A stretch of DNA of 9,968 nucleotides from J013 sp038521775 (GCA_038521775.1 JBCBKN010000140.1:1-9968), one strand, 5' to 3'; shown: positions 1-6,304, numbered from the stretch's first letter. The notes: a model not told the origin generated them from the letters alone. A program made the numbers and translations.

Positions 1-443
1 ACGGCGCGATTGACCTGGCCCGCCGCATCGCGAAAGGCGCGGGCCAGCGCGTTTTCCGGAACGATGCCCGCCCCCACCTCGTTGGTGACCAGCACCACAG
101 GGGCGCGCTGGCTGGCAATGCTGCGCAAAAGATCGTGCAGGGCGGCCTGCCAGTTCATATCGGCCAGCATCAGGTTGCTGAGCCAAAGCGTGAGGCAATC
201 GACCAGCCGCGGCGCGCCATCGCTTTGCTTGAGGGCGGTGGCGAGGTCCATGGGCTCCTCGACCGTGCGCCAGCCCGGGCCGCGACGGGCGATATGCGCC
301 GCAATCCGCGCTTCCATCTCAGCATCGCCGGCTTCGGCCGTGGCCAGATAGACCCGGTCGGCGCCGAACGCCTCGGTCCGCGCCTCGGCATAGGCGCTTT
401 TGCCCGACCGCGCCCCGCCGGTCACCAGAACGATCCGCGTCAT
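1..443 (-). CDS. cobU: Adenosylcobinamide kinase / adenosylcobinamide-phosphate guanylyltransferase (partial, C-terminus missing)
   Basis: This cytoplasmic enzyme phosphorylates adenosylcobinamide and then adds GMP from GTP, giving adenosyl-GDP-cobinamide in late cobalamin assembly. The visible 147 residues begin MTRIVLVTGGARSGKS, with a P-loop GGARSGKS at residues 9-16. They continue with the family segments YLATAEAGDAEMEARIAAH, VDCLTLWLSNL and VLVTNEVGAGIVPEN, as expected for CobU/CobP. The ATG at 443 is the first start and places the P-loop at the usual distance from the N-terminus. The gene runs off the left edge; the family is usually about 170-180 residues, so only a short C-terminal part is missing. 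It is divergent from the DUF1636-type gene and lies close to cbiB, which supports a cobalamin role. Often also named cobP. Confidence 0.95.
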   Translation of the reverse strand, partial: MTRIVLVTGGARSGKSAYAEARTEAFGADRVYLATAEAGDAEMEARIAAHIARRGPGWRTVEEPMDLATALKQSDGAPRLVDCLTLWLSNLMLADMNWQAALHDLLRSIASQRAPVVLVTNEVGAGIVPENALARAFRDAAGQVNRA

Positions 444-525
444 TGCCCGCCCTCACCAGCCATTGCCCAGCGCCGCGCAACCTGCCATGCAGTGCGCCCG
501 ACCGGTAGCTTTGCAGGGCCTGACC
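444..525. other. Divergent intergenic region cobU / DUF1636 gene
   Basis: These 82 bp must hold the upstream regions of both divergent genes. I see no convincing -35/-10 pair and no strong Shine-Dalgarno sequence ahead of either start. The space is also too short for a full cobalamin riboswitch, and I could not recognise a B12 box. Confidence 0.5.
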
Positions 526-891
526 ATGACCACAATCACCGTGTGCACGACCTGCCGTCGTCCGGAGCTGCACGAGGCGGCCGAGGGTCCGCCCTGCGGC
601 GAGGCGTTTCTGGGTCATGTCGCGGACGCAGCACCGCCGGGCGTTTCCGTGCGCGGCGTGGCCTGTCTGATGGGCTGCGGCCATGGGTGCAATGTGGCGA
701 TTTCGGCGCAGGGCAAGCTTGCCTATGTGCTGGGCCGGTTTGAGGGCGATGCCGAGGATGCCGCGGCGCTGGTCGGCTATGCGGCGCTGCATGCCCAAAG
801 CGCCTCCGGGCAGGTGCCGTTTCGTGAGTGGCCCGCGGGCGTGAAGGGGCATTTCGTCGCCCGCATTCCGCCCTTGCCTGACGAGGGCTGA
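526..891 (+). CDS. DUF1636 family Cys-rich (probable metal- or Fe-S-binding) protein
   Basis: A 121-residue protein of the DUF1636 type, whose biochemical role is not established. It contains six cysteines in two clusters plus one: C7 and C10 in TVCTTC near the N-terminus, C24, and C47, C51 and C55 in the segment VACLMGCGHGC. The layout resembles thioredoxin-fold [2Fe-2S] ferredoxin-like proteins, so metal or cluster binding is a reasonable inference. The ATG at 526 is chosen because the open frame extends upstream only by overlapping the divergent cobU gene, and because the product then begins directly with the Cys motif (MTTITVCTTC). The Shine-Dalgarno sequence is weak. The stop lies 8 nt before cbiB, so the two are probably co-transcribed. 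Position between cobU and cbiB suggests a part in cobalamin synthesis or cobalt handling, but nothing in the sequence proves it. Confidence 0.85.
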   Translation: MTTITVCTTCRRPELHEAAEGPPCGEAFLGHVADAAPPGVSVRGVACLMGCGHGCNVAISAQGKLAYVLGRFEGDAEDAAALVGYAALHAQSASGQVPFREWPAGVKGHFVARIPPLPDEG

Positions 892-899
892 CCCGGCCG

Positions 900-1877
900 A
901 TGACCCCGAACTGGCCGGGCGATATGGCCGCTGCGATGCTGATTGCCCTGAGCCTCGATCTGGCGCTGGGCTGGCCGCAGGCCTGGCTGCGGCGGATCGG
1001 CCATCCGGTGACCTGGCTGGGCTGGCTGATTGCCCGCCTGGAGGCGCGCTGGAACAGGCCGCATCTTGCGCCCGCCACACGCATCGCGCTGGGCGGTCTT
1101 GCCTCGGCGCTGGTGATCCTGGCGGCCACCCTGCCCGCGCTGGCCGTCGCACTGGCCGTCGCACTGGCGCTGCCGCCGGGTTGGGCGTTCATCCTTGTCA
1201 CGGGTGTGCTGGCCTGGCCGCTGCTCGCCGCACGCAGCATGGCCCAGCATGTGCGCGCGGTTGAGGCCCCGCTCGCGCAGGGCGATCTGCCGGCGGCGCG
1301 GCGCGCGGTCTCGATGATTGTGGGGCGCGACACCGCCCGGCTCGACACGGCCGGGGTGGCGCGGGCCGCGACCGAAAGCCTGGCCGAAAACGCCTCGGAC
1401 GGGGTGGTCGCCCCGCTCGTCTGGGGTGTGTTTTTGGGCCTGCCGGGGATTGCGGCCTATAAGGCGATCAACACGCTCGACAGCATGATCGGGCATCGCT
1501 CGGCGCGGTATCACGCCTTTGGCCGTCTGGCCGCGCGGCTCGACGATGCGGTCAACTGGATCCCGGCCCGGTTGACGGCGCTGGTCTATGCCGGTCTGGC
1601 GGCGCGACCGCGCGCGGCTTTCGCGCTGATGCTGCGCGACGCCCGCCATCACCGCTCGCCCAATGCGGGCTGGCCCGAGGCGGCGATGGCCGCCGCGCTG
1701 GGCGTGCGCCTCTCTGGCCCGCGCAGCTATGGCGAGGGCATCCGCGACGAACCCTGGGTGAATGAAGGCGCGCCCGATCCAGGCGCGGCCGATCTGGGCC
1801 GCGCGCTGCGTCTGTCGGGGCGGGGACTGGCCGTGCTGGCGGTGGGTCTGGCGGCGCTTGCCGTGCTCTTGCGGTGA
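900..1877 (+). CDS. cbiB: Adenosylcobinamide-phosphate synthase (CbiB/CobD)
   Basis: This inner-membrane enzyme joins the aminopropanol (phosphate) arm to adenosylcobyric acid, giving adenosylcobinamide (phosphate), the step before CobU. The 325-residue product matches the family along its length: LDLALGWPQAWL and GHPVTWLGWLI near the N-terminus, membrane segments around residues 64-90 and 94-111, MIVGRDTARLD (139-149), ESLAENASDGVVAPL (159-173), YKAINTLDSMIGH (187-199), ARLDDAVNWIPARLTA (212-227) and HRSPNAGWPEAAMAAALGVRL (251-271). A hydrophobic segment closes the protein (about 308-324). The ATG at 900 follows the DUF1636 stop by 8 nt, with a GAGGG inside the end of the upstream gene as possible ribosome-binding site. 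A short in-frame duplication gives LAVALAVALA at residues 81-90. The aminotransferase-like cobC, often beside this gene, is not in the window. Confidence 0.95.
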   Translation: MTPNWPGDMAAAMLIALSLDLALGWPQAWLRRIGHPVTWLGWLIARLEARWNRPHLAPATRIALGGLASALVILAATLPALAVALAVALALPPGWAFILVTGVLAWPLLAARSMAQHVRAVEAPLAQGDLPAARRAVSMIVGRDTARLDTAGVARAATESLAENASDGVVAPLVWGVFLGLPGIAAYKAINTLDSMIGHRSARYHAFGRLAARLDDAVNWIPARLTALVYAGLAARPRAAFALMLRDARHHRSPNAGWPEAAMAAALGVRLSGPRSYGEGIRDEPWVNEGAPDPGAADLGRALRLSGRGLAVLAVGLAALAVLLR

Positions 1878-1882
1878 ACTGG

Positions 1883-1922
1883 GCGCCGGGCCTGGCCAAG
1901 CGCCGGGCCTGGCCAAGCGCCG
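1883..1922. repeat. 17-bp direct tandem repeat, about 2.3 copies
   Basis: The unit CGCCGGGCCTGGCCAAG is present twice, perfectly, at 1884-1900 and 1901-1917, with one matching base before and five after. It fills most of the spacer between the convergent ends of cbiB and the Lrp-type gene. The unit can form a short GGCGC/GCGCC stem (1882-1886 with 1900-1904), but there is no T-tract, so a classical intrinsic terminator is not supported. It may be slippage-generated, or a weak bidirectional transcription block. Confidence 0.8.
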
Positions 1923-1927
1923 CGCCG

Positions 1928-2398
1928 TCACCGCAGCGGCACCGGCGCCCCGGTCTTCAGCCGCTCCATCACGATCTGGCTTTGCACCCGGCTGACCGCC
2001 TTATGGGGCAGGATCACCTCCTGAACCAGCCGGTTGAGCGCGGCCAGATCGACGCACATCACCTGGAGCAGATAGTCCGACGCGCCGGTCAGCGTCCAGG
2101 AGGCCACAACCTCTTCCGCCGCGCGGATCCGGGCCACGAAATCGCCCACCTGCCCCCGTTCATGCGTGGCCATGACCACCTGAATGAAGGCCTCGACCCC
2201 GATGCCCACGCGGCCGGCATCGAGCTCGGCCCGATAGCCGCGGATCACCCCTGCCTGTTCCAGCCGCTGCCGGCGCCGCGCGACCTGGCTTGCGGAAAGA
2301 TGCACCCGCTCGGAAATCTCCTGCGCAGTGAGCCGCGCATCGCCCTGGAGCAGGCGCAGGATCGCCGCGTCGATTCGGTCCAGAGGTTCGGCGCTCAT
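1928..2398 (-). CDS. Lrp/AsnC family transcriptional regulator
   Basis: A 156-residue DNA-binding regulator of usual Lrp/AsnC length. The N-terminus LDRIDAAILRLLQGDARLT (6-24) leads into the helix-turn-helix region TAQEISERVHLSASQVARRR (24-43), followed by LEQAGVIRGYRAELD. A RAM/ligand-binding domain follows (about 65-145), including TGASDYLLQVMCVD. The start at 2398 is chosen over an in-frame ATG at 2440 because the product then opens with the family pattern MSAEPLDRIDAAIL; the extra 14 residues are not family-like. No good Shine-Dalgarno sequence is seen. It is divergent from 4-hydroxyphenylpyruvate dioxygenase with a 129-bp shared upstream region. By family precedent it probably controls that gene in response to an aromatic amino acid or a catabolite, but this is inference from position. 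Confidence 0.93.
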   Translation of the reverse strand: MSAEPLDRIDAAILRLLQGDARLTAQEISERVHLSASQVARRRQRLEQAGVIRGYRAELDAGRVGIGVEAFIQVVMATHERGQVGDFVARIRAAEEVVASWTLTGASDYLLQVMCVDLAALNRLVQEVILPHKAVSRVQSQIVMERLKTGAPVPLR

Positions 2399-2527
2399 GC
2401 AGAACTCTAGCACAAGATGCGCCAAAGCCGCGAGATCCACGCATCAGGCCATCAATCCACGGGATCATTGCGTGCCATCCGCAGCGGACACGCGTCAGAC
2501 TGTCGACGACCGTAGAGGAGGAACAGC
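2399..2527. promoter_or_regulatory. Divergent control region, Lrp-type gene / hppD
   Basis: These 129 bp separate the two divergent starts and should carry both promoters. A 6-bp inverted repeat, GATGCG (2416-2421) and CGCATC (2440-2445), lies close to the regulator start and could be part of an Lrp-type operator. Six-bp arms with an 18-bp spacer can arise by chance in GC-rich DNA. I could not pick a reliable -35/-10 pair for either gene. Confidence 0.35.
2514..2522 (+). promoter_or_regulatory. Strong Shine-Dalgarno sequence of hppD
   Basis: AGAGGAGGA ends 5 nt before the ATG at 2528. It is one of the best ribosome-binding sites in the window and fixes the start of the dioxygenase gene. Confidence 0.85.
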
Positions 2528-3667
2528 ATGGGTCCCTTTCCGCACAACGCCCCGCCCGCAACCATTTCTGAGGCCAATCCCGCCGGCACGGACGGGTTTG
2601 AATTCGTGGAATTCGCGCATCCCGACCCGGCCGAGCTGGAGACGCTGTTCACCCGCATGGGCTATGTGAAGACCGCAACCCACAAGACCCGCAACATCGC
2701 GCTTTGGCAGCAGGGCGACATCACCTATGTGCTGAACGCCGAGCCGGGCAGTTTCGGCACCCGCTTTGCGGCCGAGCACGGGCCCTGCGCCCCGTCGATG
2801 GCCTGGCGCGTGGTCGATGCGCAGCATGCCTTTGACCATGCCGTGGCCAAGGGCGCGCGCCCCTATGAGGGCGATGACAAGGTGCTCGACGTGCCCACCA
2901 TCCAGGGCATCGGCGGCAGCCTGATCTATTTTGTGGAGACCTATGGTGCAAAGGGCTCGCCCTATGCGGCCGAATATGACTGGCTCGACGGGCAGGAGGC
3001 CAAGCCGGCCGGGGTCGGGTTCTACTATCTCGACCATCTCACCCATAATGTCCGCCGCGGGAATATGGATGTCTGGTTCGGGTTTTACGCCGATATCTTC
3101 AACTTTAAGGAGATCAAGTTCTTCGACATCGAAGGCAAGATGACCGGTCTCTTCTCGCGCGCGCTGACCTCGCCTTGCGGCCGCATCCGAATCCCGATCA
3201 ACGAGAGCAAGGATGAGAACAGCCAGATCGAGGAATACCTGACCGAGTACAAGGGCGAGGGCATCCAGCATATCGCCGTGGCGACCGAGGATATCTACGC
3301 CGCGACCGATGCCATCCATGCGCGCGGGTTGGAGTTCATGCCGCCCCCGCCGATGACCTATTATGAGATGAGCCATGATCGGGTGACCGGGCATGAAGAG
3401 CCGGTTGAGCAAATGGCAAAGCATGGCATTCTGATCGATGGCGAGGGAGTGCTTGGCGGCGGCGAGACGCGCATCCTGCTGCAGATCTTCTCCAAGACCG
3501 TGATCGGCCCGATCTTTTTCGAGTTCATCCAGCGCAAGGGCGATGACGGCTTTGGCGAGGGCAATTTCCGCGCGCTGTTCGAATCGATCGAGCAGGACCA
3601 GATCAATCGCGGCGTGATCGGCGAAGCCGCCGCGGGCTCGGGCGGCGGTCAAGCGGCGGCGGAGTGA
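2528..3667 (+). CDS. hppD: 4-hydroxyphenylpyruvate dioxygenase
   Basis: This cytoplasmic Fe(II) enzyme turns 4-hydroxyphenylpyruvate plus O2 into homogentisate and CO2, in tyrosine breakdown. The 379-residue protein has two vicinal-oxygen-chelate domains (roughly 20-140 and 160-345). The expected iron ligands are present: H170 in YYLDHLTHNV, H248 in GIQHIAVAT and E332 in FFEFIQRKGD. Family segments RIPINESKDENSQIEEYL (221-238) and ILLQIFSKTVIGPIFFE are intact, including Q319 in the substrate pocket. The start is set by a strong Shine-Dalgarno sequence. The last residues (about 366-379) are Ala/Gly-rich and low in complexity, and this stretch is antisense to the end of the permease gene. An Lrp-type regulator is divergent from it. 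No homogentisate dioxygenase or other tyrosine-catabolic gene follows in the window. Confidence 0.97.
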   Translation: MGPFPHNAPPATISEANPAGTDGFEFVEFAHPDPAELETLFTRMGYVKTATHKTRNIALWQQGDITYVLNAEPGSFGTRFAAEHGPCAPSMAWRVVDAQHAFDHAVAKGARPYEGDDKVLDVPTIQGIGGSLIYFVETYGAKGSPYAAEYDWLDGQEAKPAGVGFYYLDHLTHNVRRGNMDVWFGFYADIFNFKEIKFFDIEGKMTGLFSRALTSPCGRIRIPINESKDENSQIEEYLTEYKGEGIQHIAVATEDIYAATDAIHARGLEFMPPPPMTYYEMSHDRVTGHEEPVEQMAKHGILIDGEGVLGGGETRILLQIFSKTVIGPIFFEFIQRKGDDGFGEGNFRALFESIEQDQINRGVIGEAAAGSGGGQAAAE

Positions 3668-4433
3668 CAGGCGGCGTGACGGGCGGCGCCGTGGGCGGTG
3701 CTGCGGGCGGGGTGGAGGCGCGGTCCCAGAACGGGCCGGGCCAGCCCATGGCAGCCGCGATCAGGCTCAGCGCAAGTGTCGTGACCATGATCAAGAGCAG
3801 CACCGTGGCCGCTTTGCCAACTGCGCCGGTGCCGATGGCCGAGAACAGCATCGCCCCAAGGCCGCCGGCCCCGACAATGCCGACCAGCACGGCCTGAGAG
3901 ACCGCGCGGGTCAGCCATTCGCCCAGGGTCGCGCCAAGCTCTGGCGCGATCTGCGGCCAGAGGCCGAACCGCAGCCGCTGCACCCGTGCCGCACCCGCGC
4001 TGTCGAGCGCGTTGGCCAGCGTGGCATCCACACCCGCCAGCGTCGCGGCAAACCGCAGCGCCAGAAAGGGCACGCCGCTGAGGGCAATCGCGCTCAGCCC
4101 CGCGGGATAGCCCGGCCCGATCGCAAGCACCAGAAGGGCGGCCAGCGCCAGGCAGGGCAGGCCGCCCAGCATCACCAGGGCGGCGCGCAGGATCTTGACC
4201 GGCAGTGCGGGCAGCGCGCGGCTGCGCAGCATCGCCGTGACACAGCCGGCCAGGATCAGCGCGATGATCGCGGCGCCCAAAGCCATGGCGAGCGTTTCGG
4301 CAAGAAGCGGGACAGCCTCGCCAAGCGCGCCGGGATCGGGACGCAGCAGGCCCGCAAGCAGCGCATCCAACCCGATCGGAGCACCGGGAAGGCCGGCCTC
4401 CCATGGCAAATCTCCGTCAGACGCGGTCGTCAC
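3603..4433 (-). CDS. PhnE-like ABC transporter permease with unusual ends
   Basis: A 276-residue membrane protein resembling PhnE-type (phosphonate/phosphite) permeases. The segment ALLAGLL...ALGEAVPLLAETLAMALGA (24-53) and the coupling-loop region DSAGAARVQRLRFGLWPQIAP (144-164), followed by VLVGIVGAGGLGAML (182-196), are typical. Membrane segments appear near 45-68, 84-105, 112-132, 175-197 and 209-229. The helix normally found N-terminal to the ALLAGLL segment is not seen. The GTG start at 4433 overlaps the TGA of the upstream ATPase gene (GTGA, 4430-4433), which suggests translational coupling. After GPFWDRAS the tail (about 241-276) is Pro- then Arg-rich (TPPAAPPTAPPVTPPVTPP), and its final part is antisense to hppD, with a 65-bp convergent overlap. 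No substrate-binding protein gene is present. The substrate is unknown, and the gene may be decaying or repurposed. Confidence 0.82.
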   Translation of the reverse strand: MTTASDGDLPWEAGLPGAPIGLDALLAGLLRPDPGALGEAVPLLAETLAMALGAAIIALILAGCVTAMLRSRALPALPVKILRAALVMLGGLPCLALAALLVLAIGPGYPAGLSAIALSGVPFLALRFAATLAGVDATLANALDSAGAARVQRLRFGLWPQIAPELGATLGEWLTRAVSQAVLVGIVGAGGLGAMLFSAIGTGAVGKAATVLLLIMVTTLALSLIAAAMGWPGPFWDRASTPPAAPPTAPPVTPPVTPPPLDRRPSPRRLRRSRRD

Positions 4434-5344
4434 ACCACAAGGCGCAGCGCCGGCGGGCGGGGCGCCGTGGTGTCGGGCGGAGATGCGCGCATGAGCTGGG
4501 CGCGGTCCTGCGCGCTCAGCGCATCCACGCTGCTGTTCAGCGCCACCGCGCCGCCGCGCATCAAGACCACCCTGTCAGCATGCCGCAACGCAAGATCGGG
4601 ATGTCGGCAGGCCGCGATCAAGGGAATGCGCCTGTGACGTGCGATCTGGCAGAGATGCGCAAAGCCTTCGGCTTCAAAGCCACGCGGATCTGGCCCGGCG
4701 GCGGCGCAGGGATCGGCCAGCAGCAGCCGCGGCTCCTGCGCAAGAACGCGCGCCAGCGCCACGGCGCGGCGATCCTCCGCCGCAAGCGCGTCGGCGGGCT
4801 TTACGGCAAGCGCATCGATCCCGGTCTCGGCCATGGCCTCGGCCACAATGCGCCGGTCGGAGGCGCCGGTGCGCCCGATCAGCGAGCCCAGGACGGGCTG
4901 ATGGCCCAGCCGCCCCAACATCACATTCTCGGCCACAGTGCGATGCGGGCAGAGCGCGGTCTCGGCCGCAAGAAGCCCCACGCGCCGGCGATGCGGCCGG
5001 GGTGGACGTCTGCTGTGGCTCAGGGCCTGGCCCAGTACAAAGGCCGCGCCGCTCCAGCCGCGCAGCTGTCCGTTCAAAAGGCGCAGCAGCGTGTTCTGGC
5101 CCGCGCCGGGCGCGCCCAGCAACGCAACGCATTCGGTGTCATGGAAAATCAGCCTTATGTCGTGCAGCGCGCCGGCGTGATCGGTGGGTCTGTTCCGGCG
5201 CGCAGACCCGCGGCCGCGGCCGGTTCGACGCATCCCGCGCGGGTGGGGCCCGCCCAGATCCTCATCGACCTCGTCACCGTAAGACACGCCGCGCACAATC
5301 ACGACCACCGGCTTTGAACGCGTTAAGCTGTCGGCCCTGTCCAA
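4430..5344 (-). CDS. PhnC-like ABC ATPase homologue lacking catalytic motifs (pseudo-ATPase)
   Basis: The fold of a PhnC-type ATPase is readable end to end in one uninterrupted frame (304 residues from a TTG start). Segments such as CVALLGAPG, TLLRLLNGQL, TVAENVMLGRLG, VALARVLAQEPRLLLAD and PDLALRHADRVVLMRGG match that family. Every catalytic element is altered: Walker A reads GAPGAGQNT (Lys to Gln, Ser/Thr to Asn; 5090-5116), the Q-loop Gln is absent (GLLAAETAL, 4952-4978), the LSGGQ signature is LAAED (4772-4786), the Walker B Glu is Pro (LLLADP, 4709-4726), and the H-loop His is Arg (AACRHPD). An Arg/Gly-rich insertion separates RGVSY from ALHDIRL near the N-terminus. The TTG at 5344 is chosen for its GGAGG 7 nt upstream; an ATG at 5368 in the same frame lacks one, and another ATG is at 5233. 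Its stop overlaps the permease start. It is either a regulatory/scaffold subunit or a decaying gene. ATP hydrolysis is not expected. Confidence 0.75.
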   Translation of the reverse strand: MDRADSLTRSKPVVVIVRGVSYGDEVDEDLGGPHPRGMRRTGRGRGSARRNRPTDHAGALHDIRLIFHDTECVALLGAPGAGQNTLLRLLNGQLRGWSGAAFVLGQALSHSRRPPRPHRRRVGLLAAETALCPHRTVAENVMLGRLGHQPVLGSLIGRTGASDRRIVAEAMAETGIDALAVKPADALAAEDRRAVALARVLAQEPRLLLADPCAAAGPDPRGFEAEGFAHLCQIARHRRIPLIAACRHPDLALRHADRVVLMRGGAVALNSSVDALSAQDRAQLMRASPPDTTAPRPPALRLVV

Positions 5345-5351
5345 GAAGGCG

Positions 5352-5356
5352 CCTCC
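5352..5356 (-). promoter_or_regulatory. Shine-Dalgarno sequence supporting a TTG start
   Basis: GGAGG on the minus strand, 7 nt ahead of the TTG at 5344. It lies inside the longer reading frame that begins at the ATG at 5368, and this is the main argument for the shorter product of the pseudo-ATPase gene. Confidence 0.5.
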
Positions 5357-5368
5357 AATACATCTCAT

Positions 5369-5461
5369 GGGAGAGTACGCCGAAACCGGGCGTCAATCAA
5401 TCTTGGTGGGCGCGGCGGGTCCGATTGCGCTCAGGCGTCGTCGGGGCGAGGGCCTGCCCTG
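5369..5461 (-). promoter_or_regulatory. Spacer between crtC and the pseudo-ATPase gene, with a possible promoter
   Basis: On the minus strand, TTGATT (5395-5400) and TACTCT (5372-5377) are separated by 17 bp, matching the sigma-70 consensus at 4 and 3 of 6 positions. Transcription from here would start near the GGAGG and TTG of the pseudo-ATPase gene. The match is modest, and read-through from crtC over about 117 nt is equally possible. No convincing terminator stem with a T-tract follows the crtC stop. Confidence 0.3.
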
Positions 5462-6304
5462 TCACTCCGGCCAGCGCCAGCGCGCCCGCCTTGGCACCTT
5501 GACCGCCAGCATGGGTTTCAGCCACGGGCTGGCGAACCGGTCGAGGTCCAGCGCCTCATGCACCCCGTCGCAGGCTGTGCCGTCAAGCTGGGTTCGCATG
5601 GCCGAGCGGGTGTAAAAGGGCGCGTCCAGCATCGGCCGGATCTGGCGCGGGGTGACGCCCGGATCGGCGCGGCTTTCCCGCCGCACCAGCCAGAGCGAAC
5701 GGGCAATGCGCGCCTTTGGCGGGGCTGGGATCTCGCGCAGGCTGCCATCGGGCTCGAAATGACAGGCGATCTGCAAACTGCTGCCATCGCGCAGATCGGC
5801 GTCATAAAAGGCTGTCGTGCCGCCGCCCCGCATATAGCGTGCCCAGGTCCAGTAGGAAAAATCGGCCTCCAGCGCGCGGGTGCCGAAATTCGCGTCGAAA
5901 TAGCCATGCCCGGTCCATTGCCAGCCGGGGCGGCCGAAATCGACCTCGATGCGGGCGGTGGGCGCAAAGGGCCGCCAGATATGGCTCTCATCGGGTTTGA
6001 GCACCGCCTCCACGCCGCTCAGCCCGGTCGGCACCAGCCGGATCGTGCCGCGCAGCCGGTCAAGATGCGGGACCGTGCGCTCATCGATGCGGATGATCAG
6101 CGCGCCATCCTCCCAGGCCATGGAGCTTGGTCCGACCTCGAACCGCTCGGGGCTTTGGCGCAGGGCGGTCTCGCCCCGGTCGGTCATGGTCCAGCGCCCG
6201 CCGCGGCCATAGAGGGCGACATTGATGCAGACATTGTTTTGCGGGTTTTTGCGGCCAGACCAGCGATACCAGGGCGAAAAGACCGAGCCGATAAAGCCGA
6301 TCAC
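5462..6304 (-). CDS. crtC: Carotenoid 1,2-hydratase (hydroxyneurosporene synthase)
   Basis: CrtC adds water across the terminal C1-C2 double bond of acyclic carotenoids (for example neurosporene to hydroxyneurosporene), at or near the membrane, in the spheroidene pathway. The 280-residue product starts MIGFIGSVFSPWYRWSG and contains family segments NNVCINVALYG (23-33), RWTMTDRG (37-44), FEVGPSSMAW (55-64), HIWRPFAP (108-115), GHGYFDANFGTRALEADFSYWTWARYMRGG (132-161) and a C-terminal PWLKPMLAVKVPRR (260-273). The GTG at 6304 overlaps the crtD stop (GTGA, 6301-6304), implying translational coupling, and gives a length close to that I recall for Rhodobacter CrtC. Oddly, the same frame upstream (about 6305-6394) still encodes FDVAVAPDGYAWWYVDGL, which resembles the N-terminal CrtC motif of longer homologues. 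No ATG, GTG or TTG precedes it within a sensible distance. Confidence 0.93.
   Translation of the reverse strand: MIGFIGSVFSPWYRWSGRKNPQNNVCINVALYGRGGRWTMTDRGETALRQSPERFEVGPSSMAWEDGALIIRIDERTVPHLDRLRGTIRLVPTGLSGVEAVLKPDESHIWRPFAPTARIEVDFGRPGWQWTGHGYFDANFGTRALEADFSYWTWARYMRGGGTTAFYDADLRDGSSLQIACHFEPDGSLREIPAPPKARIARSLWLVRRESRADPGVTPRQIRPMLDAPFYTRSAMRTQLDGTACDGVHEALDLDRFASPWLKPMLAVKVPRRARWRWPE

Noticed and set aside
444..525. Cobalamin riboswitch ahead of the cobU/DUF1636 genes
   Set aside because: The spacer is far too short for the element and no B12 box could be recognised.
777..1931. 384-codon minus-strand open frame opposite cbiB
   Set aside because: Arg/Gln/Pro-rich antisense shadow of a conserved membrane enzyme.
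2493..2508. Inverted repeat near GTCGAC as an operator upstream of hppD
   Set aside because: Only four bases pair symmetrically; expected by chance in this base composition.
2495..3652. 385-codon minus-strand open frame opposite hppD
   Set aside because: The opposite strand encodes a clear dioxygenase with all iron ligands. The antisense frame shows no recognisable domain.
5440..5464. Terminator hairpin after crtC (AGGGC/GCCCT)
   Set aside because: The arms are separated by only 2 nt, so at most a 4-bp stem can form, and there is no T-tract.
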